DNA of 64,000 bases, from the NCBI RefSeq assembly GCF_020880995.1, contig NZ_JAJISD010000014.1:123278-187277 (forward strand), read 5' to 3'. Positions 23,578 to 32,000 of the stretch are shown here, piece after piece. The notes under the pieces are model-generated. The model was not told the origin of the DNA and did no database searches. It was given only the letters and a program-made list of their open reading frames with translations. The DNA is from Reyranella aquatilis (GTDB lineage: Bacteria; Pseudomonadota; Alphaproteobacteria; Reyranellales; Reyranellaceae). Each line of letters opens with the position of its first letter. Positions within the stretch are counted from its first letter, which is position 1. Both the position numbers and the translations under genes were made by a program.

Positions 23578-24538
23578 TTCTTAGCCCCATCGCCTTCAGA
23601 AAAGCGTCACGAAATCCTTCTGCAGACGGCAAAGGAAGACAGAAGAAGTGGATCTCGAACAGATTAAGTTTTTCTGCGCTAAGGCGGTTACCTATTTTAG
23701 TCCGCCAACCCTCAAGCTCTTTTCGTGCTGCTGTCTCGATTTCTTTCGATACGGCTTTTCCGCCATCACTAGGATAGAAATCTGCGTCAAACCCTACTAG
23801 TGCAACGCCGCAATATTGCACTCGATTTGACAGAGGTGAATTCCGATCGAAGTAGCGCCTCAACGCTCCAGTTAAGGCAGGATCACTTAAATCTGCTTTG
23901 TCACTGAGCAGAACAAGATCACGCTCTCGCTCAGCAGATTCACCCTCTGGTTCGACAAGAAAGGGGGCGAGTGACGACAGACAGTTTGATATTGCGCTGG
24001 CTACCTTTTGGTAGATCTTAGACTCGCCCCAATATAACTTTAGTATTCCCGAATCGGTAACACCTGCATAAACACCATCCGCGCCATGGTAATGCATCCT
24101 ACCATCGGTTTTTAGGTCCATCTTGCAGAGGATTTGTGGCAACTGCAGAAATCGCTCTGCAAGTAGAAATAGCAGCATTTCACCACCCTCACCGGTGGTA
24201 GACAAGTCCGTGAAGGACCGGCGAGCTTGCTCCACTAACGCCGCAGTTGCTTCTGTGCTCTTGTACCTAGCGTCACGAGCCTTGGCGTCAGCTAACTTCG
24301 CGCGGGGTATTGCATAGTCAACTATAGCATTGCGCATAAACTCAGCGAGTCGTCGCGGCTGAACCCGAGCATTCCCATCGACCGTGAGGCAATGGCAATG
24401 AATTTTAACGCAGTGACCATCGATTGATACGTCGCGTTCAATCAAAGCAAGATGAACGCCGAGGGCGTCAGGATCTCCGGTAACCGCAGATGTAAGATCG
24501 GCGGCAGTAATAGTGGACAGTTCTAGCCCCTGTTTCAA
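23567..24538 (-). CDS. hamA: HamA: Hachiman defence nuclease (DUF1837)
   Basis: 323 residues, TTG start at 24538. The DUF1837 nuclease core carries a PD-(D/E)xK arrangement: Glu120 in GEGGEMLLFLLAERFL, Asp154 in MHYHGADGVYAG and Glu172-x-Lys174 in LYWGESKIYQ. The HamA-HamB gene order, the 11-bp overlap with hamB and the family match identify a type I-like Hachiman system. The activated nuclease is known to degrade DNA non-specifically and cause abortive infection. GC content and codon use are lower than in the surroundings, indicating acquisition. Confidence 0.9.
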   Translation of the reverse strand: MKQGLELSTITAADLTSAVTGDPDALGVHLALIERDVSIDGHCVKIHCHCLTVDGNARVQPRRLAEFMRNAIVDYAIPRAKLADAKARDARYKSTEATAALVEQARRSFTDLSTTGEGGEMLLFLLAERFLQLPQILCKMDLKTDGRMHYHGADGVYAGVTDSGILKLYWGESKIYQKVASAISNCLSSLAPFLVEPEGESAERERDLVLLSDKADLSDPALTGALRRYFDRNSPLSNRVQYCGVALVGFDADFYPSDGGKAVSKEIETAARKELEGWRTKIGNRLSAEKLNLFEIHFFCLPLPSAEGFRDAFLKAMGLRNES

Positions 24539-25033
24539 AATCTGTCAGACAGGCCACTATTAGGCACTAGAAATGCAAACATATCGAAAAACTCTCATCC
24601 TGTCTATCAGTGGTTGCAATTCACCTTCGGCTGTCGACGGCTACTCACGCGCTCCAATCTCCGTGGCTTTCGCATCCCCACACACATCCCAAGCCGATTG
24701 GAACCGCGCAGGACGCAGTCATGGTCGATAAATCGGAACACAACTGGAATCGATATCTTCAGGGCGCAGATCGTAGAAGCGGCTATCAGGCCCCCATGGC
24801 CGAGTAGTCCAGCCATTAGATCAGGCGATGACGATTCGATCATCCACGAGCCTCGCATACGCTCTCAGGGCAAGGCGGAGCGTAGCACGGGCACTAGTTG
24901 GGTGCGGAAGCGCCGACGGTTCAGGCTCCCGTCGGTCGTTGTTCTTGCCGGATGGTGCGTCGCCCCCTCACCCAGCTTCTCCCCCGAGAGGCGGCGTGAT
25001 TACACGCCGCGGGGGAGAGGGGCATGAGAGGCC
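24539..25033. other. Gene-free boundary of the defence island
   Basis: This 495-bp stretch holds no reading frame I can support. Its left part (24540-24610) is AT-rich like hamA. Composition then returns to high GC, and a CTCTCCCC repeat ends the stretch. It probably includes the insertion edge of the island, but no direct repeat, integrase or tRNA was found. Confidence 0.5.
24963..25026. repeat. CTCTCCCC repeat carrying an internal palindrome
   Basis: CCCTCACCCAGCTTCTCCCC at the left and GGGGGAGAGGGGCATGA at the right enclose GCGGCGTGATTACACGCCGC, a perfect stem with an ATTA loop that is absent from the related copies. Confidence 0.65.
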
Positions 25034-25350
25034 TTACTCCGCCTTCAGCAACCCGTCCTTGATCATCTGCGCGGCGGCGGCGTCTTCCATTTTCAGGAGG
25101 GCGTCGTACTGGTCGGGGGTCATCTTGCGGCCCTCGGTGCCGAGGCGACGCAGCTTGGCCTGGCCCTCTGGGATCGTCGAGCACCTTCTGCAGCGCGTCG
25201 CCCAGCACCTTGACCGTCGCGGGCGTCGTCCTGGCGGGGGCGATTTGGCCCGGGCCGGTGACAACCTCGAAGCCCCTTAGCCCGAGCTCGTCGGGCGTCG
25301 GCGTATCAGGCAGGTTGAGACGTCCCGCAGCGCCAGTCGCTCCATCGACA
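25034..25350 (-). pseudogene. Bug-family solute receptor fragment with a frameshift
   Basis: The C-terminal third of a tripartite tricarboxylate (Bug/TctC) receptor is readable in two frames: RLNLPDTPTPDELGLRGFEV...LGDALQKVLDDP upstream, then GQAKLRRLGTEGRKMTPDQY...IKDGLLKAE to the stop. One extra base near 25169 (within CCTCTGGG) breaks the frame; removing it restores DDPEGQAKL. The N-terminal two thirds are missing, so this is a decayed gene. An intact relative is at 45484-46473. Confidence 0.75.
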
Positions 25351-25384
25351 AAGATGACGCCGAGCCGATGGGGCGGCCGACCAG

Positions 25385-25720
25385 CTACGGGCAAAGATCG
25401 ACCAATCGCTGCCAGAAGAGAAGGAGCACGACGAGTGCTACCCAGACGACGGGTAGAAGCCGCAATGCGATCAGGACGCTGCCCACGATCTGCACAGCAA
25501 CCAGCCAGGGAAAGGCGATCCGGAAGGTTGCCATGATCACGGTGTGACCCAGCGCCTGGAGGCAGTAGGTGCCCTTGTCGAGGGAGTCGGGCGGGACAAG
25601 GTCGAGTGTGGTAACTTGCGCGAAGAAGATCGCCCACGAGGTAATGAACGCGGTTGCCAGCCGGATAAGGACGGACGGGCGGTCCAACGATGCAACGAAG
25701 CGGCGGTACGATTCGATCAA
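25385..25720 (-). CDS. Small multi-spanning membrane protein
   Basis: 111 residues from a TTG at 25720 chosen because GAGGGGTTTTA precedes it; the longer ATG at 25837 starts inside a CTCTCCCC repeat. Hydrophobic segments are VLIRLATAFITSWAIFFAQV, and a long C-terminal region (FRIAFPWLVAVQIVGSVLIA, VVWVALVVLLLFWQRLVDL) giving two or three more helices. No family recognised. It ends where the receptor pseudogene begins. Confidence 0.55.
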   Translation of the reverse strand: MIESYRRFVASLDRPSVLIRLATAFITSWAIFFAQVTTLDLVPPDSLDKGTYCLQALGHTVIMATFRIAFPWLVAVQIVGSVLIALRLLPVVWVALVVLLLFWQRLVDLCP

Positions 25721-25835
25721 TAAAACCCCTCGCGCGACGCTGACACTGAGTTGGAGCCTAGACGGGCTCGGTTTCGGCAAGGGGACCCCGGTGGAGTGGG
25801 CTTCCGGTGAGCGTTCGCTTGGTCGGGTGTGCGTC

Positions 25836-25880
25836 ACCCCCTCACCCAGCCTCTCCCCCTGACGGGGGAGAGGGGCATGA
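25836..25880. repeat. CTCTCCCC intergenic repeat
   Basis: CCCCTCACCCAGCCTCTCCC then CCTGACGGGGGAGAGGGGCATGA, nearly identical to 19488-19532. Confidence 0.65.
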
Positions 25881-25973
25881 GGAACGGTGAGTCGGTTCGG
25901 CGGGCTGCCATGACCACGGCAAAGGCTGCGCCCTCTTGGGCGGGGTTCGGCCGATCTCGATCAGGGGCCGCCG

Positions 25974-26432
25974 TCAGCACCGCGGCGCGGTGCGGGTGCG
26001 GTAGCCGTCGTAGTACTGGCTGCCGCAGACGACCTGCTGCTGCACGACGTCGTCGCGATAGCCGTTCTGGCCGCGGTTGACCACGGTCACGCTGGTGTAG
26101 CGGCGGCCGTCGCCTTGGTTGTACCAGGCGCCCTGCTGCGGCTGGTTCTGATAGTAGTAGTTCGGCGCCGGCTGGGCGTAGCCGTAGGCGGGCTGCGCGT
26201 AGCCGTAGCGCGGCGGCGGGCTGTAGTAGCCGGCGTTGTAGTAGCCCGGCCCGGCCGGATAGGCGCCGCTCGGCGCGCCGTAGCCGTCGCCTTGGCAGGC
26301 CGCCAGCGCCAGCCCGAGACCGGCCACCAGCGCGAGGCGCGCGCTCACGCCGCGCAAAGATACGCGGTTCGGGGATACGCGGTTCGGGGACACGGCACTC
26401 AGGGGCACGGGGCTCAGGGGCATCCTCGGCAT
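25974..26432 (-). CDS. Tyr/Gln/Gly-rich lipoprotein
   Basis: 152 residues. The N-terminal extension (residues 5-29) is five pentapeptide units (PLSPV, PLSAV, SPNRV, SPNRV, SLRGV), then a lipoprotein signal ending ALAAC. The mature part is rich in Tyr, Gly, Pro and Gln (GYYNAGYYSPPPRYGYAQPA), ending VVCGSQYYDGYRTR. A start at an internal codon near SARLALVAG would give a normal signal peptide without the repeats. Probably an outer-membrane or periplasmic lipoprotein; function unknown. Confidence 0.65.
   Translation of the reverse strand: MPRMPLSPVPLSAVSPNRVSPNRVSLRGVSARLALVAGLGLALAACQGDGYGAPSGAYPAGPGYYNAGYYSPPPRYGYAQPAYGYAQPAPNYYYQNQPQQGAWYNQGDGRRYTSVTVVNRGQNGYRDDVVQQQVVCGSQYYDGYRTRTAPRC
26346..26420. 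repeat. 15-bp in-frame tandem repeat (5 units)
   Basis: In the minus-strand sense: two CCCCTGAGxxCCGTG-type units, two exact TCCCCGAACCGCGTA units and one diverged unit. They code PLSxV/SPNRV at codons 5-29 of the lipoprotein. Confidence 0.75.
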
Positions 26433-26720
26433 TTCTTCCTCCAGGCCCGCTCGCGGGCAGCGCCATCATCCGAAAGGTCTCGGGCCAAACCAAGGCGGGG
26501 TCGGCCATGGTCTCTCCCCGAAAACGCTGCCGCGCCGCCGGAGTTGCACCCGCCTCCCCGCCTCCCGCCGTCCCCCCGACAGGCCGCAGGTCCGGCCGGC
26601 CGCCCGGCGGCCGCCGCACGAGGCGGCGCGCGGGGATGGCGCGAAGCCGGCGCGCGCTTGCCGGCCGGGGGCGCCGCCCGCTAAGGCAGCGTCTCCCGCC
26701 GCGACGAAAGACTGCGATCC

Positions 26721-27311
26721 ATGGAACAGGACAAGAGCCGGCTGCACCGGCTGGCCGAGAAGGGCATCGAGGAATTCCACCGCTTCACGGTGATGTTCCT
26801 CTATCTGTGGCTGGTCTTCGCGCTGTTCCTGCTGAACGAGTACGTGGCCCTGGGCCACCAGCACGGCCATCTCGTGCTGCAGGGCTTCGCGGTCATCAAC
26901 GCCGCGGTGCTGGGCAAGGTGATGCTGATCGCCGAGGACCTGAAGCTCGGCCGGCGCTTCGAGCACCTGCCGCTGTTCTGGTCGGTGCTCTACAAATCCT
27001 GCCTGTTCGCCGTGGTGTTCATCCTCTTCCACATCGTGGAGCGCATGGCGGTCGGCCTGCTCTCGGGCGCGACGGCGCGGGCCAGCATTCCCAAGATCGG
27101 CGGCGGCTCGTGGGACGGCATCGCCGCGGTGTGGGCCGCCATCACGGTGTCGCTGCTGCCGTTCTTCGCGCTGCGCGAGATCAGCCGCGTGCTGGGCAAG
27201 GACGTGCTGTGGAACCTGATGTTCCGCCAGTCGGCGAAGGACCGGCCGCGCGCCTTCGCGGCGGCCGGCACGGGCGGCGGCGCCGCGGGCGGGGACGCCG
27301 GCCCGGCCTGA
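26721..27311 (+). CDS. Integral membrane protein, hypothetical
   Basis: 196 residues. The N-terminus is amphipathic (MEQDKSRLHRLAEKGIEEFH), followed by four transmembrane helices (VMFLYLWLVFALFLLNEYVA; LQGFAVINAAVLGKVMLIAE; LFWSVLYKSCLFAVVFILFH; GIAAVWAAITVSLLPFFALR). The C-terminal tail is Ala/Gly-rich. ATG at 26721. No family recognised. The 288-bp region before it shows no gene. Confidence 0.7.
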   Translation: MEQDKSRLHRLAEKGIEEFHRFTVMFLYLWLVFALFLLNEYVALGHQHGHLVLQGFAVINAAVLGKVMLIAEDLKLGRRFEHLPLFWSVLYKSCLFAVVFILFHIVERMAVGLLSGATARASIPKIGGGSWDGIAAVWAAITVSLLPFFALREISRVLGKDVLWNLMFRQSAKDRPRAFAAAGTGGGAAGGDAGPA

Positions 27312-27348
27312 CGGCCGGAAGATCCCCGCCGTCAGCCGATCCCGGCCG

Positions 27349-29709
27349 TCAGAAGATGAAGTCCTGCTCCGTCAGCTGGCCGGCGACGGTGCTGCTGATG
27401 CTGATCGCGAGGTCGGTCAGGATGTTGAACTCGCCGGGCGTCTGCACGACATAGACCGAGTGCGACGTGCCGGCGTTCTCGATCCAGACATGCTCGAAGT
27501 CCTTGTTTAACGCGGTGAGGTCGATCTTGTCGGTGCCGAGGATGAAGTCGACGATCGTGTCGTAGCCGGTCTTCAGGTTGCTGTCTTCGTAGGAGCGGTA
27601 GCCGAAGGTCACGACGCCGCCGCCGGCATAGAGCCTGTCGGCGCCGCCCAGCCCCTCGAAGTAGTTGCTGCCGCCACTGCCGATCAGGGTGTCGGCGACC
27701 GACCCGCCGAACGCGTTCTGGATCGAGTTCATCTGGTCGGTGAGGGTGAGCACGCCCTTGAACCAGACGTAACCGAGCTGCTGCATCAGGTCGACATAGA
27801 CGCTGCGCTCCTGCGCCGAATAGTCGACGGTGTTGGAGCCGGCCCCGCCCCACAGCTGGTTGGTGTCGACGCCCTGCGGTTCCGTGTTCTTCGGCAGCGC
27901 CGCGGCGAGCCCGCCGATGAAGACATCATCGCCATCGAGACCGTAGAGCGCGTTCTGCCCGAGGCCGCCGTCCAGCCGGTTGTCGCTGTCGTCACCGATC
28001 AGCCGGTCGTCGCCCGCGCCGCCGATCGCGTTCTGGATGTTGTCCATCTGGTCGACCAGCACGAAGACGCTGCCCCGCAGCACGTAGCCCGCGCCGGCGC
28101 CGAGATCGACCCGGACCGCCGAGGCCACATCCGAATAATCGACCGTGTTCGTGCCCTCGCCGCCCCACAGCTGGTTGGTGCCACCGGTCGCCGTGCCGCC
28201 GGCGAACAGGTCGTCGCCGTCGAGACCGTAGAGCGCATTCTGCCCGGCGCCGCCGTTCAGCACGTTGACGCCGTCGTCGCCGATCAGCGTGTCGTTGCTG
28301 CTGCCGCCGGTGGCGTTCTCGATGGAGTCGAGCGCATCGGCGAGGACCAGCACGCCGTCCTCCTTCACGTAGCCCGCGCCGGCGCCGAGATCGACATACA
28401 CGACCACCGTCTGGTCGGCGTAGGTCACGGTATCGGTGCCCTCGCCGCCCCACAGCTGGTTGATGCCGCCGGTCGAAATGCCGCCGGCCAGGCTGTCGTT
28501 GCCGTCGCCGGCATAGAGCACGTCGACGCCGCCGCCGCCGTTCAGCGCGTCGTTGCCGTCGTTGGCGGTGAGGATGTTGTTCAGCTCGTTGCCGATTATC
28601 TGATCGTCGCCGGCGCCGGTGACCAGGTTGGAGATCAGCGAGCGCGTGTCGCCGTTGTAGAGCAGCGTGTTGTAGATGTTGCCGTTGGCGAGATTGTTGT
28701 AGGCCGCGGTGCCGGGCGCGGCATTCATGTTCAGGTCGGCGATCTGCGCCTTGGAGAAGCGAAGCCATTGCCCGGCCCGCAGGTCGTCGACCTGGTCGTC
28801 GTCGAAGTTGCTGAGGTCGTAGGTCGTCGTGGCGCCCTGGGTCCACACGGTCGAGAAGATCTTGCCGGTCGCCGTCGTGCCGGTGTTCTCGGCCTCGTCG
28901 CCGTTGATGTACTGCTGCCCGGTCGAGTTGTTCCAGGTGTAGGTGCGTTCGTCGCCGAGCGCCGTGAAATCGGCGCCGTAATAGGCCTGCAGCGCGGCGA
29001 TGTCGTACATCATGTAGCTCTGGGCCGACGAGCCGACATGCGCCGGCTCGGCACCCCCCACGTCGGCGCCGATATAGGCCGCGTAGGTCATGATCGAGAA
29101 CTCGACGTCGTCGCGATCGGCCGAAAGCTTGCCGTTGAAGCTGGGGTCGTGGCCGTGCTTCAGGCCGAAACCGTGCCCCATCTCGTGCATGATGGTGGTG
29201 AACTGGTCGGTCCCGAAGAAGACCGTCTCCTCGCCCGGCTCCGCCGGCAAGATCCATCCATTGTCCTCGCCGATGAAGGTGTCGCCCGCGGCGCGGCTGT
29301 CGGACTTGTCGTAGGTGCCTTCGTTGGGCGGGAAATTGGAGACCGACACCGAGATGTCGCGCGCCAGGCGGAAGGTGGAATTCGTCGCCAGTCCGGACGC
29401 GATCTCGGTGAACTCGAGCAGCGTGTAGGACGCGACCAGGTTGAAGGCAATTCGCGTCGCCGCCTGCTCGTACTCGTTCATCGGCGAGAATTCGGCGACC
29501 TCCTCGACCGCCGGATAGCCCGGAACGACGAGATAGTCCTGCGCCGACTGCGGGAACGAGAAGTTGGCCTGCGTCGCGGGCGTGTCGCCGCCATAGGCCG
29601 TCGTCCAGCGATAATCCATCAGGATGGCGCGGACGTTGGGATCGAGGCCCGAGGAATCGAAGGGACCCCCGTAGAGGCCTCCCTTGGGGGTGTCGTAGAC
29701 AGCGGCCAT
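27349..29709 (-). CDS. Serralysin-like M10 metalloprotease with RTX repeats (type I secreted)
   Basis: 786 residues. No N-terminal signal peptide. The zinc motif MHEMGHGFGLKHGHD has His175, His179 and His185 with Glu176, and the Met-turn SIMTY (Met207) completes a metzincin (M10) site. From about residue 370, calcium-binding GGxGxDxLx nonapeptide blocks (LNGGGGVDVLYAGDGNDSLA and similar) alternate with a recurring NQLWGGxGTxTVxYxD module. The C-terminus ends in a hydrophobic DFIF, typical of type I secretion substrates. A secreted protease acting outside the cell is inferred. Related to the proteins at 52063 and 55766. Confidence 0.9.
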   Translation of the reverse strand: MAAVYDTPKGGLYGGPFDSSGLDPNVRAILMDYRWTTAYGGDTPATQANFSFPQSAQDYLVVPGYPAVEEVAEFSPMNEYEQAATRIAFNLVASYTLLEFTEIASGLATNSTFRLARDISVSVSNFPPNEGTYDKSDSRAAGDTFIGEDNGWILPAEPGEETVFFGTDQFTTIMHEMGHGFGLKHGHDPSFNGKLSADRDDVEFSIMTYAAYIGADVGGAEPAHVGSSAQSYMMYDIAALQAYYGADFTALGDERTYTWNNSTGQQYINGDEAENTGTTATGKIFSTVWTQGATTTYDLSNFDDDQVDDLRAGQWLRFSKAQIADLNMNAAPGTAAYNNLANGNIYNTLLYNGDTRSLISNLVTGAGDDQIIGNELNNILTANDGNDALNGGGGVDVLYAGDGNDSLAGGISTGGINQLWGGEGTDTVTYADQTVVVYVDLGAGAGYVKEDGVLVLADALDSIENATGGSSNDTLIGDDGVNVLNGGAGQNALYGLDGDDLFAGGTATGGTNQLWGGEGTNTVDYSDVASAVRVDLGAGAGYVLRGSVFVLVDQMDNIQNAIGGAGDDRLIGDDSDNRLDGGLGQNALYGLDGDDVFIGGLAAALPKNTEPQGVDTNQLWGGAGSNTVDYSAQERSVYVDLMQQLGYVWFKGVLTLTDQMNSIQNAFGGSVADTLIGSGGSNYFEGLGGADRLYAGGGVVTFGYRSYEDSNLKTGYDTIVDFILGTDKIDLTALNKDFEHVWIENAGTSHSVYVVQTPGEFNILTDLAISISSTVAGQLTEQDFIF

Positions 29710-29871
29710 GGTTCGGGTCTTTCCAGCGCAGGGTGATACTAGCGGCCAGCCTTTGGCCGCGTGTATTGTTTGTCAATGATGCGCGTCACCGAAGAACCCG
29801 ATCCGGCCGCTCCGCGACGATCCGTCCGCCCGTTGCGCATGCTCTGAAGCGCGGCGGCCGTAGAATGCCGA

Positions 29872-30858
29872 TCACGCCTCTTCGGGCGGGCGTGTGTCGC
29901 GCCACGCCGCCGGCGACACGCCCATGCCCGTCCTGAAGGCGCGCGAGAAGGCGGCGACGTCGGAGTAGCAGAGCGTGCTGGCGATGTCGGCGAGGGTGAG
30001 ATCGGTGTCGCGCAGCAGGCGCTGGGCGATCTCGAACCGGACCGAAGCGACGAGCGCGCGGATCGAGGTGCCACGATAGGCAAGCCGCCGGTTGAGGGTA
30101 CGCCGGCTCAGTCCGAGCGCGGCGGCGACGGCATCGACACCGACATTGCCCTGCGCGAGGCCGACCATGATCGCCCGGCGGGCGCGGATCGGAATGTCGA
30201 GATCCTCGCCCGCGGGCGGCGGCACCGGTGCGGCGAGACCGTGCGGCGACGGCACGGGCCGCCGCGGCAGCCAGGCCGCATCGAAGACCACGGCGCCGAG
30301 CGGCGCGCCGAATTCCAGCGGCGCGGCGAAGAAGGACTCGTAGGGCCGGCGATCGGCCGGCTCGCGTCGCGCGAAGGTGACACGCAGCGGCGCCCAGCGC
30401 GGCCCGCAGAGGAACCGCAGGATGTTGGCGACGGTCGCCAGCGCGAAGTCCTCGAGCTGTTCGTTGCCCCGCCGGTGGAGGGCGTAGGGCATGATGCTGA
30501 AGCGCGCCCCGTCCGGCCCGGTCGACAGCGCCGGCACCAGCGCCTCGCCGTTGAGATGCAGGTTCATGACGAGCCCGCGCAGCGCGCGCTCGACCGAGAG
30601 CCCGCCGCCCAGCAGCCGGGCGAGCGGCGCGCCCAGCGCCGCCGGCCCGACCGGCGCGGCCAGCAGCAGGCAGAGATGCGGGCAGTTCGCCGCTTCGGCA
30701 CCGCGCGAGGCGAGGTGCAGCAACCGGTCGACCGGCCAGCGGTTCTCGGGATCGTGGAAACCGTCGGACGGCAGGCCGGCTTCCGCCAGCAAGGGCGCAA
30801 GCTCCACGCCGAAACCAGCCAACAGGCCGGGCAGCCCCATCATGGGGCCGACCCGCAT
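29872..30858 (-). CDS. AraC-family transcription regulator
   Basis: 328 residues from the ATG at 30858; a GTG at 30927 would add 23 residues. The N-terminus (LPGLLAGFGVELAPLLAEAG) is the arabinose-binding-like domain of the AraC/OruR group. The C-terminal double helix-turn-helix includes VDAVAAALGLSRRTLNRRLA and LADIASTLCYSDVAAFSRAF, ending GVSPAAWRDTR. It is divergent from the outer-membrane/DUF1254 operon starting at 31030, which it probably controls. Confidence 0.88.
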   Translation of the reverse strand: MRVGPMMGLPGLLAGFGVELAPLLAEAGLPSDGFHDPENRWPVDRLLHLASRGAEAANCPHLCLLLAAPVGPAALGAPLARLLGGGLSVERALRGLVMNLHLNGEALVPALSTGPDGARFSIMPYALHRRGNEQLEDFALATVANILRFLCGPRWAPLRVTFARREPADRRPYESFFAAPLEFGAPLGAVVFDAAWLPRRPVPSPHGLAAPVPPPAGEDLDIPIRARRAIMVGLAQGNVGVDAVAAALGLSRRTLNRRLAYRGTSIRALVASVRFEIAQRLLRDTDLTLADIASTLCYSDVAAFSRAFRTGMGVSPAAWRDTRPPEEA

Positions 30859-31029
30859 CGTCCGGCCCGCGTCGCCAGTTCGCCGCGGCGACTCGCGGCC
30901 GCCGGTCAGGACTTCCGTCAGTGTCACGCGTCGATGATTGCACTTTTGGCGCAAAATATCATGGCCTCCCGCCACGCGGTTTGGCAAACCCCGGCCTCGA
31001 CCTTTGTCCTGTAGCTTTAGAGAGGTCTC

Positions 31030-31983
31030 GTGATCGGGAAGTTGGCGGCTGCCGCTTTTGCCTTCGGGGGAGGCCTGGTCTGCGCCTGCGCAGCTATGGC
31101 GGGTGATCCGGCGGCTGCCAACACAGGGGCCGCGGCGGAAGTCGCGACCGTGCCCGCCATGACCTCTCCACCCGGGCCGCCTGCGGCAACGAGCGATCCC
31201 GAGGCCTGGCGCTTCCAGGCCGCGACCTACGGCTGGCTGATGAGCGTGAGCGGCAGCACCACCTCGCACGGCCAGACGGTCGACACCAATGCCAGCTTCA
31301 TCGACCTGATGCAGAAGAGCGATTCGCTGATCGGCTTCATGGCCTATCTCGAGGCCGACAAGGGGCCGGTCGGCGTCTATGCCGACTTCGTGTTCACCAA
31401 GATGGGCTTCACCACCAGCCAGGCGGCCTATCGCAATCCGATCGCGGGCCTGAAGCTCAGCGCCACGGCCAACGCCGCGCTCACGATGCAGATGTTCATC
31501 ATGGAGGTGGGCGGCGTCTATGAGCTCGCGCGCTGGAACGGCAGCTCGGGCAACGCCACCACACTCGAGGCGGTGGGCGGCTTCCGCTACTGGAACGTCA
31601 ACCTGGTCGGGACCTTCGACGCGCTGATCACCGCCGACACGACGCGCTTCAACCTCTCCCGCAGCGGCGGCTTTGCGCTCGCCGACAGCGGCACCACGCA
31701 ATGGGTCGATCCGCTGGTCGGCCTGCGGCTGCGCCACCAGCTCGCGCCCAACCAGATGATCACGGTGCGCGGCGACATCGGCGGCTTCAACCTCGCCAAC
31801 TCGCTGAGCTGGCAGGCGATCGCCGTCTACTCCTACGACTGGCAGTTCACCGGCTACCAGATCGCCGCCCTGCTCGGCTTCCGCGCGCTCGGCGTCAACT
31901 ACAACACCGGCAGCGGCGCCACCGCCTTCGGCCTCAACGAGGTCTTCTACGGCCCCGTCATCGGCGCCACCGTTCGTTTCTGA
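31030..31983 (+). CDS. Outer-membrane beta-barrel protein
   Basis: 317 residues; GTG at 31030 with AGAGAGGT upstream. Signal peptide then a Pro/Ala linker (30-55). The rest is a run of amphipathic beta strands with aromatic girdles (WRFQAATYGWLMSVSG, FRYWNVNLVGTFDALI, VYSYDWQFTGYQIAALLGF) ending in IGATVRF, where a C-terminal Phe is the usual outer-membrane-protein sorting signal. The DUF1254 gene follows 17 bp later. Transport or sensing function unknown. Confidence 0.85.
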   Translation: MIGKLAAAAFAFGGGLVCACAAMAGDPAAANTGAAAEVATVPAMTSPPGPPAATSDPEAWRFQAATYGWLMSVSGSTTSHGQTVDTNASFIDLMQKSDSLIGFMAYLEADKGPVGVYADFVFTKMGFTTSQAAYRNPIAGLKLSATANAALTMQMFIMEVGGVYELARWNGSSGNATTLEAVGGFRYWNVNLVGTFDALITADTTRFNLSRSGGFALADSGTTQWVDPLVGLRLRHQLAPNQMITVRGDIGGFNLANSLSWQAIAVYSYDWQFTGYQIAALLGFRALGVNYNTGSGATAFGLNEVFYGPVIGATVRF

Positions 31984-32000
31984 CAGAGAGAGGTTCAGCC

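Noticed and set aside
24607..24858. Opposing small frames at the defence-island edge
   Set aside because: Both strands open with equal quality, no ribosome site and no homology; left as gene-free.
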